Assembly (NCBI GenBank): GCA_051889975.1
Contig: JBJFDJ010000018.1
Span: 1 to 46,995, forward strand
DNA length: 46,995 nt
Source of the DNA: UBA9845 sp051889975
GTDB taxonomy: Bacteria; Bacillota; Clostridia; Christensenellales; UBA1242
Reading direction: 5' to 3'
The translations under genes were made by a program, and so were the position numbers. The notes under the pieces are model-generated. The model had not been told where the DNA came from, made no database searches, and saw only the letters and a list, made by a program, of their open reading frames with translations. Positions 24,402 through 33,195 of this stretch are shown one piece after another. Each line of letters begins with the position of its first letter. Position 1 is the first letter of the stretch.

Positions 24402-24503
24402 TTAACACTCTTTTTCTTGTTTTGAAATGAAATCTGCATATTCCAAAATTATCTCTTCATCATCGCCCACAAGCACATCTTCAAAACATTTTGCTTCGTC
24501 CAT
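24402..24503 (-). CDS. 33-residue acidic microprotein between nrdD and nrdG
   Basis: A short frame starting MDEAKCFEDVLVGDDEE and ending SKQEKEC. It has AGGAG 5-6 nt before the ATG, and that SD overlaps the TAG stop of nrdD. Its own TAA overlaps the AAGGAG of nrdG. This head-to-tail stop/SD overlap on both sides shows that it is translated as part of the operon and is not spacer. About a third of the residues are Asp or Glu, and there are two cysteines at positions 6 and 33. A role in NrdD-NrdG interaction or metal handling is only a guess. Confidence 0.75.
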   Translation of the reverse strand: MDEAKCFEDVLVGDDEEIILEYADFISKQEKEC

Positions 24504-24511
24504 AAAAACTC

Positions 24512-26653
24512 CTACATTGATTTTCTGTCTTTAATTTCTGCCATTTTTGCCTTGTTGTATCTTGTTTGACCTTTAACTCTGCTGTAACCCAAATAGCCAT
24601 TCATACGGTCAATTTTTGTAATCATATGGCTTCCACATTTTGGGCAAACATCCATGTCAAGTTGTTCGTAGCCACAATCTTCGCAATAAGATAGCGCGAG
24701 GTTAACGCCTTCATAAAATCCATATTTCATAGCACGCTTAACAGTTGTTTTTATTGCCTGTGTGTTATACATAACCGGATATCTAACATATTGAATTTTG
24801 CCACCATTAAACAAGTTCCAAAATCTTTTTTCTAAATCTTGTTTTTGATATGGTGTAATATCTTCCCAAACGCCACAGTGAAAACTGTTTGAAACATATT
24901 CTCGTTCGCTAACATTTTTTATAATGCCATATTTTTCTCTAAATTGTTCAACCTGCAAACCACAAAGCGACTCGGCAGGTGTTCCGTAAATAGCATACAA
25001 AATTTTGTCTTCTTTTTTAAATTGCGCAACTTTGTCGTTTATGTATTTCATAACTTCAAGCGAAAAACTGCCGTCTTCAACCAAGGATTTTTTGTGCCAA
25101 ACTTGTTCAAGTTCGTTTAGAGCAGTTACACCAAAACTCATGGTCATAGGGCGCAAAAATTCTTCGCCAAGTTCTTCATTTGGTTTTTTGTTGCCATTTA
25201 AAAAGCCACCATAACAATAGCCAAGCGGATTGGTGCTTGCTTTTTTGTGTGATAAAAATTCATAAGTCTTTTTGTGAAGATTTCTTATGAGTTCCAAATA
25301 GTAGTCCAAAACTTCATAAAAATCTTTGTGTTCAACTTGTGATTTTCGTGCAATCATAGGTAGGTTAAGTGAAATTGCGCCAAGGTTAAATCTGCCAACA
25401 AAAACTGGTTTGTCGTCTTTGTCTGCTGGTTCCATGCCACCACGTTCAAACCAAGGTGACAAACTTGCTCTGCAACCCATAAGACTAACAACTCTTCCAT
25501 ATTTTTTATACATTTCTGGTATGTAGCCTTCGCCTGTTAAAGATAAATAGTCTGGATACATTGCCTTGCTACTGCACTCAATTGCTTTGTCGAACAGCCA
25601 CTCAAGTGGTTTGCCTGTTCCGTGCAAATTTTCGTCATACAAAAATGTGAGTTTAGGGAACAAAACTGGTTTTTTAAATCCTTTTTTGCCTTGACCATTT
25701 TTGCGAGTTTGCAAACAAACTTCGCTGACCATAGTTTCAAACTCATCTGTTCCAATGCCAAAACTAACTGCAATAAAAGGATAGTCACCACGGCTTGAAC
25801 CAATTGTGTTAAATTTGTATTCCCAACCTTGAAAGCCTTGTTCCATCTCCCTGCGAACTTTTTTAAGTGCATAGTCGTTACACCTTTTTTGCAATTCGTC
25901 TTGCGTCAAACCAAAGTCGGCAAGCAAGTTTTTGCATTCGGCAAAATAGTGATTGTAAGATTTTTTTGCATAAGGTGCAAGCAACTTGTCAATTTCTGGT
26001 ATTGTAAAACCGCCATATTGCATTGCTGCGGCACTTATTGTAACGTCACTTATAACGTCAAATGCAGTGTCTAAACTATTTGGTTCGTTATACCAAACAT
26101 TGCCCATTTCAAAGCCACCATCAAGCACTTTTTTCATGTCAAACAAACAACAGTTCATTGTGTCAAGCCTTGCAGAACGGTCATGAATATAAATGTAGCC
26201 GTCTTTCATTGCTTGGCGCTCTTCGGTGTTTAAAAAGAATTGTTTGTATAGTTCGCCATTTAAAAGGTCATAAACAATGCTTCGTTGCGTGCTAACCAAA
26301 GCGCTGTCGCGATTTGCGTTGTCGGTGTCGGCAAGATATTCTAAATCTTTGCGCTTTTTGTAAACTTTGTCCAAAATTTTAACAAAGGTTGTTTTGTAAT
26401 TTCTGTATTCTCTGTAACTTTTTGCAACTGCTGGATTAACCATATCCAAAGCACTTTCAACAATGTTGTGAATTTGTGATATGGTTATCTGGCTAGCGCC
26501 CCCAATTTGCAGTCTAACATATTCCAAAAGTTTGTTAAATTCAAAATCACTAAATTTAACCATAACCCTTTCGGCAGATTTATTAACTGCATTGATAATC
26601 TTGTCAAAATTAAAAGCTTCTTTTGTTCCATCTTTTTTTATTACTTCTACCAT
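24512..26653 (-). CDS. nrdD: Anaerobic ribonucleoside-triphosphate reductase, class III
   Basis: Makes dNTPs from NTPs without oxygen. The 713 residues start with an ATP-cone regulatory domain (VIKKDGTKEAFNFDKI), then the barrel with GSSRGDYPF and LSLTGEGYIPEMYK. A zinc site is formed by CEDC and CPKC near the C-terminus. The glycyl radical loop RMNGYLGY has its glycine near residue 686. I start it at the ATG 26653, which has AAGGAG 7 nt before it; an upstream extension has no such support and is full of Phe/Tyr/Leu. It is cotranslated with the acidic microprotein and nrdG. I see no clear NrdR box in the 343-nt upstream gap. Confidence 0.97.
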   Translation of the reverse strand: MVEVIKKDGTKEAFNFDKIINAVNKSAERVMVKFSDFEFNKLLEYVRLQIGGASQITISQIHNIVESALDMVNPAVAKSYREYRNYKTTFVKILDKVYKKRKDLEYLADTDNANRDSALVSTQRSIVYDLLNGELYKQFFLNTEERQAMKDGYIYIHDRSARLDTMNCCLFDMKKVLDGGFEMGNVWYNEPNSLDTAFDVISDVTISAAAMQYGGFTIPEIDKLLAPYAKKSYNHYFAECKNLLADFGLTQDELQKRCNDYALKKVRREMEQGFQGWEYKFNTIGSSRGDYPFIAVSFGIGTDEFETMVSEVCLQTRKNGQGKKGFKKPVLFPKLTFLYDENLHGTGKPLEWLFDKAIECSSKAMYPDYLSLTGEGYIPEMYKKYGRVVSLMGCRASLSPWFERGGMEPADKDDKPVFVGRFNLGAISLNLPMIARKSQVEHKDFYEVLDYYLELIRNLHKKTYEFLSHKKASTNPLGYCYGGFLNGNKKPNEELGEEFLRPMTMSFGVTALNELEQVWHKKSLVEDGSFSLEVMKYINDKVAQFKKEDKILYAIYGTPAESLCGLQVEQFREKYGIIKNVSEREYVSNSFHCGVWEDITPYQKQDLEKRFWNLFNGGKIQYVRYPVMYNTQAIKTTVKRAMKYGFYEGVNLALSYCEDCGYEQLDMDVCPKCGSHMITKIDRMNGYLGYSRVKGQTRYNKAKMAEIKDRKSM

Positions 26654-26996
26654 ACCACATCTCCTTATCCGTGAATAATTATAAATAAGCAAAGTCAATT
26701 TTTGCGTAAAAATATACCAAACAATACAACAAAAAAAATTTTTTTGCAAACGATTTTAACCACTTTTTTAAAAAAAGTTTATAGGCATTTTGTTGATTAA
26801 TTTTGTAAAAAAAAGAAAATATTTTTTTTAAAAAAATTATACCTAAAACTGCCACATTTATCTTAAAATTTTAATATTTACTTTATAACAAAAAAAATTT
26901 TTTAAAAATTATTTTGCAAAATTAAAAATAAAAAAATGCAAAAATTTTTGTTTTTTGCATTTAATTTATTACAAATATTTTTGCATTTTTATTCAT
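26654..26996. other. Gene-free AT-rich region upstream of nrdD with thioesterase terminator
   Basis: AAATGCAAAA (26934-26943) pairs with a TTTTGCATTT segment ending at 26962, giving a minus-strand terminator for the thioesterase gene. The rest should hold the nrd promoter; I see only weak candidates and no clear NrdR boxes. Confidence 0.5.
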
Positions 26997-27719
26997 TTAG
27001 TTTTTTAATTTAACAAGAGCAGAAAAGCAGTTTTCGGCTTCACACATTTTGCCAACAACACATATGCCTTCTTGCGTTTGTTTTGTGTATAAGTCTATGC
27101 GATTATTTAGCATTGCTTCGTGCAAAAAGTTGAGTTGAAAAGTTTTAATTTTTTTTGTGCTATCAAGTCTTAGTGCGTCAAAAACAATGCGAGCATAAAT
27201 GCTGTTGTTCATGTGCCCGTTGCTGTCTATGTCGTCACTTACAACTTGATAACTAAAATCTGGCGCAGTTTGTGGCACAAAAGCTTCGGTTTTTAAAAAT
27301 TTTTCGTCAAACACCGGTTTGATATCAGCACAAGGAAGTTCAATGGTGCTGGTGCGAGAGATTCTTCTTGTTTTGCTATCTATAACACACCATTTGCTTG
27401 TGCCCTTTAACAAAACATTGCCAGACAAATCTTTTAGCAAAAAATCACGGTCAAACTCCAACATATTTTTTGATTGTGGAAAAGTGATTATTTCATAGGT
27501 TTGACAAGGAGCTATGTTGCCAACAATTTCATATTTTGTGCGCATAGTTACCCAAAGCAAGTTTTTTTTAATCATTTGGTCAAAGCCCACGCCCAAAATT
27601 TCGGCATGTTTTGTTGCCATGTGAGTAAATGCCTTAAATATGGCATAGGGATTTAAATTTTCATTTACAAAATCTGTTTTGTCAAAACTTATTTTTTCAC
27701 TATAAATTATTTGTTCCAT
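26997..27719 (-). CDS. Acyl-ACP thioesterase (FatA/FatB-type, double hotdog)
   Basis: It hydrolyses acyl-ACP to free fatty acid in the cytoplasm. The 240 residues contain two hotdog repeats. The first has LWVTMRTKYEIVG and the KGTSKWCVIDSKTRRISR strand. The second has the catalytic-region phrase DIDSNGHMNNSIYA, with the conserved Asn and His. This matches bacterial acyl-ACP thioesterases rather than 4-hydroxybenzoyl-CoA types. I place the start at ATG 27719, because a consensus-like promoter (27726-27754) ends exactly 6 nt before it and there is no SD anywhere. It is close to glmM but has its own promoter. Confidence 0.88.
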   Translation of the reverse strand: MEQIIYSEKISFDKTDFVNENLNPYAIFKAFTHMATKHAEILGVGFDQMIKKNLLWVTMRTKYEIVGNIAPCQTYEIITFPQSKNMLEFDRDFLLKDLSGNVLLKGTSKWCVIDSKTRRISRTSTIELPCADIKPVFDEKFLKTEAFVPQTAPDFSYQVVSDDIDSNGHMNNSIYARIVFDALRLDSTKKIKTFQLNFLHEAMLNNRIDLYTKQTQEGICVVGKMCEAENCFSALVKLKN

Positions 27720-27725
27720 GCAAAT

Positions 27726-27754
27726 ATTATATAAGTTTTTATTGATTTTAACAA
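27726..27754 (-). promoter_or_regulatory. Leaderless-type promoter of the thioesterase gene
   Basis: TTGTTA (27749-27754), a 17-nt spacer and a perfect TATAAT (27726-27731). Six nucleotides separate the -10 from the ATG at 27719, so the predicted first base is the A of the start codon. It sits in the 49-nt gap behind glmM. Confidence 0.7.
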
Positions 27755-27768
27755 ATATTTGTGACAAA

Positions 27769-29070
27769 TTATGCACCTATTGCTTTATCTAATTTGTCGA
27801 ATATCTTTTTTGCTATGTTTTTGTCTTGTGTTTCCACCATTACTCTAACTTTTGGTTCTGTGCCACTTGCCCTAACAACAACCCTGCCATTGCCATTTAA
27901 AAGTTGTTCGCATTCGTTTATTGCAATTTTTGTGCTTGCCGAATTTATGACAGCGTATTTGTCATTGACAACATAATTTTTTGAGTGCTGTTTAAATAGG
28001 TCATAAAAAATATTTTTGCTCAACTTTTCACCTGTGGCAACAATAAATTTGCCAATCATAAGTGCACACAAAATGCCGTCACCCGTCTTGGTGTGTTCGC
28101 TAATTATTATATGCCCAGATTGTTCGCCACCAATTTGCAAGTTCTTTTTAAACAATTCTTCTGTTACATATTTGTCACCAACATCGGTTCTTAATAGGGT
28201 TATGCCATTTTTTTGCAAATATTTTTCCACTGCCATATTTGTTTGAATGGTGCCAACCACGGCATGCGACTTTAACAAATTATAGCGCTTATACATATCC
28301 ACCAAAAACAACATAATTTGGTCGCCATCAACAATTTTGCCGTTTTCGTCAACAACGGTTATTCGGTCAGCATCACCATCAAAGGCAAAACCAACATCAG
28401 CTTTAAGCTTTTTAACCATTTCTGCCAACTTTTGTGGATATAAAGCACCACATTGACAGTTAACTTTTTCGCCATTGTTTGATGCGTTTATTTTTGTTAC
28501 ATTTGCTCCAAGTTTTTTAAACACTTTGTTTGCAATTAAATAACTTGCACCATTGCTACAATCTAAAACAACTTTTAACCCATTTAAATTTGTGTTTGCA
28601 CATTTAGTCAAATGGTTTAAATAATTTTTATACAACTTTGTTTTTGTGACATATCTGCCATATTTTTTTGATTTGTCTATGTAAGTTTTTGCGAAGTTGC
28701 GTTCTATCTGATTTTCTAATTTGCTATTTATTTTTTTGCCGGTGCTGTCAAAAATTTTAATGCCATTATATTCGGGTGGATTGTGGCTTGCCGTTATCAT
28801 AACCCCAAAATCTGCTTTTAACTCTTGCACCAAAAAACTTATGGCTGGCGTTGGCAAAATTCCAACATCAATTACATTTGCCCCACCCATTGTTGCACCA
28901 CTTACAAAACTAGAAAGCACAAAACTGCCACTTGTTCTGGTGTCTCTTGCAATTATTATTTTTGCTTTTGGTTTTAATTTGCTAACAGCGTTTCCACACC
29001 TAAAACAAATTTCTTGTGTTATGTCTTCACCAACAATCCCGCGAATGCCGTCTGTGCCAAAATATATCAT
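27769..29070 (-). CDS. glmM: Phosphoglucosamine mutase
   Basis: It interconverts glucosamine-6-phosphate and glucosamine-1-phosphate for cell-wall UDP-GlcNAc. The 433 residues start YFGTDGIRG. The active-site serine loop is TASHNP (93-98, Ser95 phosphorylated), the Mg site is DGDADR and the C-terminal phosphate loop is RASGTEPKVRVM. The ATG has GGAG at about 9 nt. Upstream on the same strand is the GlmU-type acetyltransferase, the next enzyme in the pathway, and between them lies cloverleaf element E2. The order of motifs and the length argue for GlmM over phosphomannomutase. Confidence 0.95.
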   Translation of the reverse strand: MIYFGTDGIRGIVGEDITQEICFRCGNAVSKLKPKAKIIIARDTRTSGSFVLSSFVSGATMGGANVIDVGILPTPAISFLVQELKADFGVMITASHNPPEYNGIKIFDSTGKKINSKLENQIERNFAKTYIDKSKKYGRYVTKTKLYKNYLNHLTKCANTNLNGLKVVLDCSNGASYLIANKVFKKLGANVTKINASNNGEKVNCQCGALYPQKLAEMVKKLKADVGFAFDGDADRITVVDENGKIVDGDQIMLFLVDMYKRYNLLKSHAVVGTIQTNMAVEKYLQKNGITLLRTDVGDKYVTEELFKKNLQIGGEQSGHIIISEHTKTGDGILCALMIGKFIVATGEKLSKNIFYDLFKQHSKNYVVNDKYAVINSASTKIAINECEQLLNGNGRVVVRASGTEPKVRVMVETQDKNIAKKIFDKLDKAIGA

Positions 29071-29189
29071 TTTTAAACTCCACTTTTTATTTTAAAATTA
29101 TAATTTATTTGTTTTGTTTGCAAAAAACTAAAAAAATATAAAAATAAACTGATTTTTAATGATTTTTTGCATTTTTTTGTTTGCTTTAT

Positions 29190-29272
29190 GGCGTTTGTCA
29201 AGCATTTTGCCCTTGGCAAAATTAAAGTTGCAACGCAACTTTGCTTGCTGTGGCAAGCGCTTGACAAACGCC
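29190..29272. repeat. Cloverleaf element E2 (four-way-junction inverted repeat)
   Basis: Closing stem GGCGTTTGTCAAGC (29190-29203) with GCTTGACAAACGCC (29259-29272), 14 bp perfect. Inside are ATTTTGCC/GGCAAAAT with loop CTT (29204-29222), AAAGTTGC/GCAACTTT with loop AAC (29224-29242), and GCTTGC/GCAAGC with loop TGTG (29243-29258). Only T29223 is unpaired at the junction and every pair is Watson-Crick. It lies between the acetyltransferase gene and glmM. Confidence 0.95.
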
Positions 29273-29277
29273 CCTCA

Positions 29278-29305
29278 CAAGCCGTTCATTCTCAAGCCGT
29301 TCATT
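29278..29305. repeat. Two direct 13-bp repeats next to E2
   Basis: CAAGCCGTTCATT occurs at 29278-29290 and 29293-29305, period 15, right beside element E2. Confidence 0.75.
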
Positions 29306-29311
29306 TTGTGT

Positions 29312-29521
29312 TATGTTTTTTAAACTTGTTGCAAAGTTAATCTTTTTGAATTTTTGTGTCTTGCACNNNNNNNNNNNNNNNNNNNNNNNNNNNNNNNNNN
29401 NNNNNNNNNNNNNNNNNNNNNNNNNNNNNNNNNNNNNNNNNNNNNNNNNNNNNNNNNNNNNNNNNNTATGTTTTTTAAACTTGTTGCAAAGTTAATCTTT
29501 TTGAATTTTTGTGTCTTGCAC
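29312..29521. other. Assembly gap 2: 100 N between identical 55-bp flanks
   Basis: N fills 29367-29466. Bases 29312-29366 are repeated exactly at 29467-29521. One copy is probably real. The copy on the right contains the last codons and stop of the acetyltransferase gene, so the true intergenic distance to glmM is about 155 nt shorter than shown. Confidence 0.9.
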
Positions 29522-30037
29522 CCTTAAATAGTTTTTTGCCCTATTGGGCTTAACAACTTGTTTTGCTCTGCCAATTACAAAATCATCTGCTTTTAGGTTT
29601 TGTGTAACAGTTGTGCCTGCACAAATATACACATTGCTTTCAATTTTAAGCGGGGCAATTAAATTGCAGTTGCTACCAACAAAAACATTGTCACCAATTT
29701 CAATTTTGTTTTTTTGCCTGCCGTTAAAATTTGCAAAAATAACGCCACACCCAATGTTGCAATTTTTACCCACAACGGCATCACCAACATAAGCAAGATG
29801 ACTTATTTTTGTTCCATCACCAATTATGCTGTTTTTTATTTCAACAAAATTTCCAATCTTGCAGTTTTTTCCAATCACACTGTTAGGCCTTATGTGTGCA
29901 AAAGGTCCAACTGTTGTGCCACTTTGAACAATGCTATCTTCTATGTAACTCTGCAAAATTTTGCAACCACTTTCTATTTTGCTGTTATTTATAACACAAA
30001 ACTTATCTATTTGTGCCGATTCATCAATTTTGTTCAT
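29492..30037 (-). CDS. Stand-alone GlmU-type acetyltransferase (left-handed beta-helix) domain
   Basis: The 181 residues consist almost entirely of hexapeptide repeats. They match the C-terminal half of GlmU: VGPFAHIRP, IGNFVEIKNS, ISHLAYVGDA, IGDNVFVGSN and CAGTTVTQN. The uridylyltransferase half (LAAGxGTRM) is absent, and the ATG with GGAG at 6-7 nt shows that this is a whole gene and not a fragment. It should acetylate glucosamine-1-phosphate using acetyl-CoA. Its position upstream of glmM supports this. GlmU's ANYDG loop (usually NYDG) here reads NFNG, a mild deviation. A separate uridylyltransferase gene would be needed elsewhere. Confidence 0.85.
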   Translation of the reverse strand: MNKIDESAQIDKFCVINNSKIESGCKILQSYIEDSIVQSGTTVGPFAHIRPNSVIGKNCKIGNFVEIKNSIIGDGTKISHLAYVGDAVVGKNCNIGCGVIFANFNGRQKNKIEIGDNVFVGSNCNLIAPLKIESNVYICAGTTVTQNLKADDFVIGRAKQVVKPNRAKNYLRVQDTKIQKD

Positions 30038-30234
30038 AAACGCTCCAAGTATTTTAATATATGTTTTTTTGTGTTTTTATGTTTATTAGTTAACAAAAAC
30101 AAGTATTTTTTAAATTGGCTATGTGCAAATTGTGAAATATCTTTGTTTTGATAGATAATTTGCTTTGGCACAAAAATTTGCATTTTAAATTTTTATATGA
30201 AAAAATAAATAAAAAAAATTAAAGGAAATAAATT

Positions 30235-33012
30235 ATGCAAACAAAATATCCAAATAAACAAAAGGCAAAAATAGTCGTAAAAAACGCAAAAAATAAACAA
30301 CCAGTATTAACTGAAGTTTTAAATGAACAAAATTATCAAATTGAAGAACTAAAATTAAAATCAAAAAAATCTGATTTTAATAGTGCATATTTTGATGCCA
30401 AAATCAACTATTGCCAAAGAGCATACGCAGACTTAAAAACATATTGGCGAATTACAAATGACTATGCTGCAAATGCGCACTATAGAATTGATGGAATTGA
30501 AGAGCAACTGAAAGCTATTGTTACAAATGGCGAAACAAATACATCAGAACTTGGTGCATTAAATGAAATTGTTACATCAAACACAAACAGAATTGCTACA
30601 AATGAAACACAAGTTGTAAATACAATAGCTAACTTGCATAAAGTAATGACCCAGCACAGCCAAGATGTTGAAACTCTGTCAACCAACATTTCAAACTTGT
30701 CAACTCAACATAGCCAGGACATTGAAAATTTGGCAATTAGGCACAATCAAGATGTTGAAACTCTAATGGGTAATATTGACAATCTGTCAACTCAACACAG
30801 CCAAGATGTTGAAGATATATCAACCGACATTGCAAACTTGTCAACTCAACACAGCCAAGATGTTGAAAATTTGTCAACCAACATTGCAAGTTTATCAACA
30901 GATATTGCAAACTTAACCAGCCAGCATAATCAAGATACAAATACTTTAACAGACAACATTTCAAATTTAACCAACAAGCACAATCAGGATGTTGAAACTT
31001 TAACAACCCAAATAAATGAAAATAAAACAAGGCTAGATGCCCTTGAACAAAACTCAAACACATCAAACAATGATGAAATAGAAAGTCAAATCTCTGAATT
31101 GTCAACTCAAGTTGCGTCAAACACTGAAAGGCTAAATGTTTTAGAAGAAAATGTTAGCAATGTTGACTTTGAAAATTTACAACAAACAATAAACACCTTA
31201 ACAACGCAAGTTGAACAAAACACCGAAGTTATACAAGACTATCAAACCACAACCGAAAACTTGCAAAGTGCATGCGAAAACATAGAAACCGAACACCAAA
31301 ACTTGACCAAGCAAAATCAAAACTTGCAAGCAATTGTTAATGCAAACACAACAGATATTCAAAATTTGCAAAATCAGGTGGACATAAACACTGCCAAAAT
31401 AGAAATTCTGCAAAACTCTGGAACTTCTGGTGGAAGCAGTGAACTTGACCTTGTGGATTTAACAGAGCAAGTGGAACAAAACACCACTGACATTGCAAAC
31501 TTGCAAGCTCAACAAAACATAAACACTGCCGACATTGCAACATTGCTTGCCTTTAAACAAAGATTTACAACACCAACCGATGAGCATTATTGCCCAAAAA
31601 CTTACAGCGACTACCCGGCAGGAACAATTATTCAAACCTATGCTTGCTATGAACGAGAGCTATATTTATATAACTACAACTTAATCACAACCCCAAACGC
31701 ATACTTTTTGGCAGAAGCCGGAAGCGAAGGAACAATAAAAATTACGCTGGATATAAAAACAGATGCAACAACAACCCAAGAACTTTTAATAGAGATATAC
31801 TTAAACAACAATTTGATAAGTTCACAACTAATTTCGGCAACACCAGAAATAAAAACCTACAATTTTACAATTTATGATACAGCACTAAACACCGAAACAA
31901 AACAAAATACAATTTGTTGCAAAATAAAACCGGGGTCTTATAACAGATTTTATCTTTACCACGCAAAGGTTGAGTTAATTGCACCAAATGCTGACATCAT
32001 TGAAATAAATAAGCCATACAATGTGGAATATATGGATGAGAAATATTATGTAAGTGATTGCGCTGACGGAAGAGCAAAGCTTGCTGTAATAAAAAAAGAT
32101 GATATGTTTAACATGGAAAGTTTAAACTTTGAAGACAAAGGATATGATGCGCAGTCTCTTGTTGTTGGTGCAAGCACAAAAAGTTATGAAAGCACCTATG
32201 TTTTAAACGACTTTGTTGAAATTTACACTCAAAAAAACAACCTGATGTATTATAGTAGCAAAATAAATAACACTGTTGAAAGCAGTTCAAATTACAAAAA
32301 TATGGACTGGCTAGCATACAAAACAAACAATACAAAATTTGTGACAAGCAATGCAAATTTTTTGCCAAGATATGCACTTGTTTATGAATCAAATGGAAGC
32401 ATGGGCATTGGAACTTTAACATCTCTTGCCACAAATGTTGTTAGAACATATGCAGTTAAATATTTGGGAAAATTAAAAGATTTGATAAGTTTAAACACCT
32501 TTGCAAACATAACAGGCGATGGACAAGTTGTTTTAACGCACGCAAATAGCACAGTTGAAAAATTTAACATAAACCTTGGCTATGGAACAATGGCAAGAGT
32601 GTATTATGACTATTTGACATCTACATCAAANNNNNNNNNNNNNNNNNNNNNNNNNNNNNNNNNNNNNNNNNNNNNNNNNNNNNNNNNNNNNNNNNNNNNN
32701 NNNNNNNNNNNNNNNNNNNNNNNNNNNNNNTATGGAACAATGGCAAGAGTGTATTATGACTATTTGACATCTACATCAAACTATGCTTTAAATGTATTTG
32801 TAAAAAAATTTGACAAAATTGTTAAATACTATATAACTTTTGATACTCCAAATGGATATATCATTCAAAGCACAACCGAAGTTGGAAGTTATGACGATTT
32901 CTTTTTGGGTGCAAAAAATGACTATTTTGTTGTTAAAAATGGCAAATTAAATTATCACTTCTTCCCAGAAGAAACCACAGAACAAACCGACACAACGCCA
33001 ACCACGGAATAA
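30235..33012 (+). CDS. Large coiled-coil fibre-like protein, interrupted by assembly gap 3
   Basis: The translation is 925 residues, but 50 of them come from the gap and its duplicated flank, so the native length is about 875. Residues 1-130 are basic and helical, with no signal peptide. From about 135 to 260 the phrase (T/S)-Q-H-(S/N)-Q-D-V-E recurs; its His lies at 141, 159, 170, 188, 206, 231 and 249, a spacing of 11, 18 or 25. This is what mixed hendecads and heptads of a long coiled coil give. Coiled coil continues to about 440. The rest (about 450-860) is beta-rich and looks like a tail-fibre or adhesin head. I recognise no family. AAAGGAAA precedes the ATG. It has no phage neighbours. 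Confidence 0.75.
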   Translation: MQTKYPNKQKAKIVVKNAKNKQPVLTEVLNEQNYQIEELKLKSKKSDFNSAYFDAKINYCQRAYADLKTYWRITNDYAANAHYRIDGIEEQLKAIVTNGETNTSELGALNEIVTSNTNRIATNETQVVNTIANLHKVMTQHSQDVETLSTNISNLSTQHSQDIENLAIRHNQDVETLMGNIDNLSTQHSQDVEDISTDIANLSTQHSQDVENLSTNIASLSTDIANLTSQHNQDTNTLTDNISNLTNKHNQDVETLTTQINENKTRLDALEQNSNTSNNDEIESQISELSTQVASNTERLNVLEENVSNVDFENLQQTINTLTTQVEQNTEVIQDYQTTTENLQSACENIETEHQNLTKQNQNLQAIVNANTTDIQNLQNQVDINTAKIEILQNSGTSGGSSELDLVDLTEQVEQNTTDIANLQAQQNINTADIATLLAFKQRFTTPTDEHYCPKTYSDYPAGTIIQTYACYERELYLYNYNLITTPNAYFLAEAGSEGTIKITLDIKTDATTTQELLIEIYLNNNLISSQLISATPEIKTYNFTIYDTALNTETKQNTICCKIKPGSYNRFYLYHAKVELIAPNADIIEINKPYNVEYMDEKYYVSDCADGRAKLAVIKKDDMFNMESLNFEDKGYDAQSLVVGASTKSYESTYVLNDFVEIYTQKNNLMYYSSKINNTVESSSNYKNMDWLAYKTNNTKFVTSNANFLPRYALVYESNGSMGIGTLTSLATNVVRTYAVKYLGKLKDLISLNTFANITGDGQVVLTHANSTVEKFNINLGYGTMARVYYDYLTSTSXXXXXXXXXXXXXXXXXXXXXXXXXXXXXXXXXXYGTMARVYYDYLTSTSNYALNVFVKKFDKIVKYYITFDTPNGYIIQSTTEVGSYDDFFLGAKNDYFVVKNGKLNYHFFPEETTEQTDTTPTTE
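32581..32780. other. Assembly gap 3: 100 N between identical 50-bp flanks, inside a gene
   Basis: N fills 32631-32730. Bases 32581-32630 are repeated exactly at 32731-32780. The 150 extra bases are a multiple of three, so the frame survives and the protein gains 50 false residues. Confidence 0.9.
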
Positions 33013-33195
33013 TTAAATTTTAAAGCATTTAAATGTGCCGATGTAAGTTTATTAAAACTTCACTATATTTTGCTTGTTTTAAACGAGAAAATAGATAAAA
33101 GTATTTTATATTTTTGAGTAGTTTTAATTTATGTTACATATTTGGTCATTATTGTTTGTTTTTGCATTTTAATAAATTAATTTTTTTAATATATG

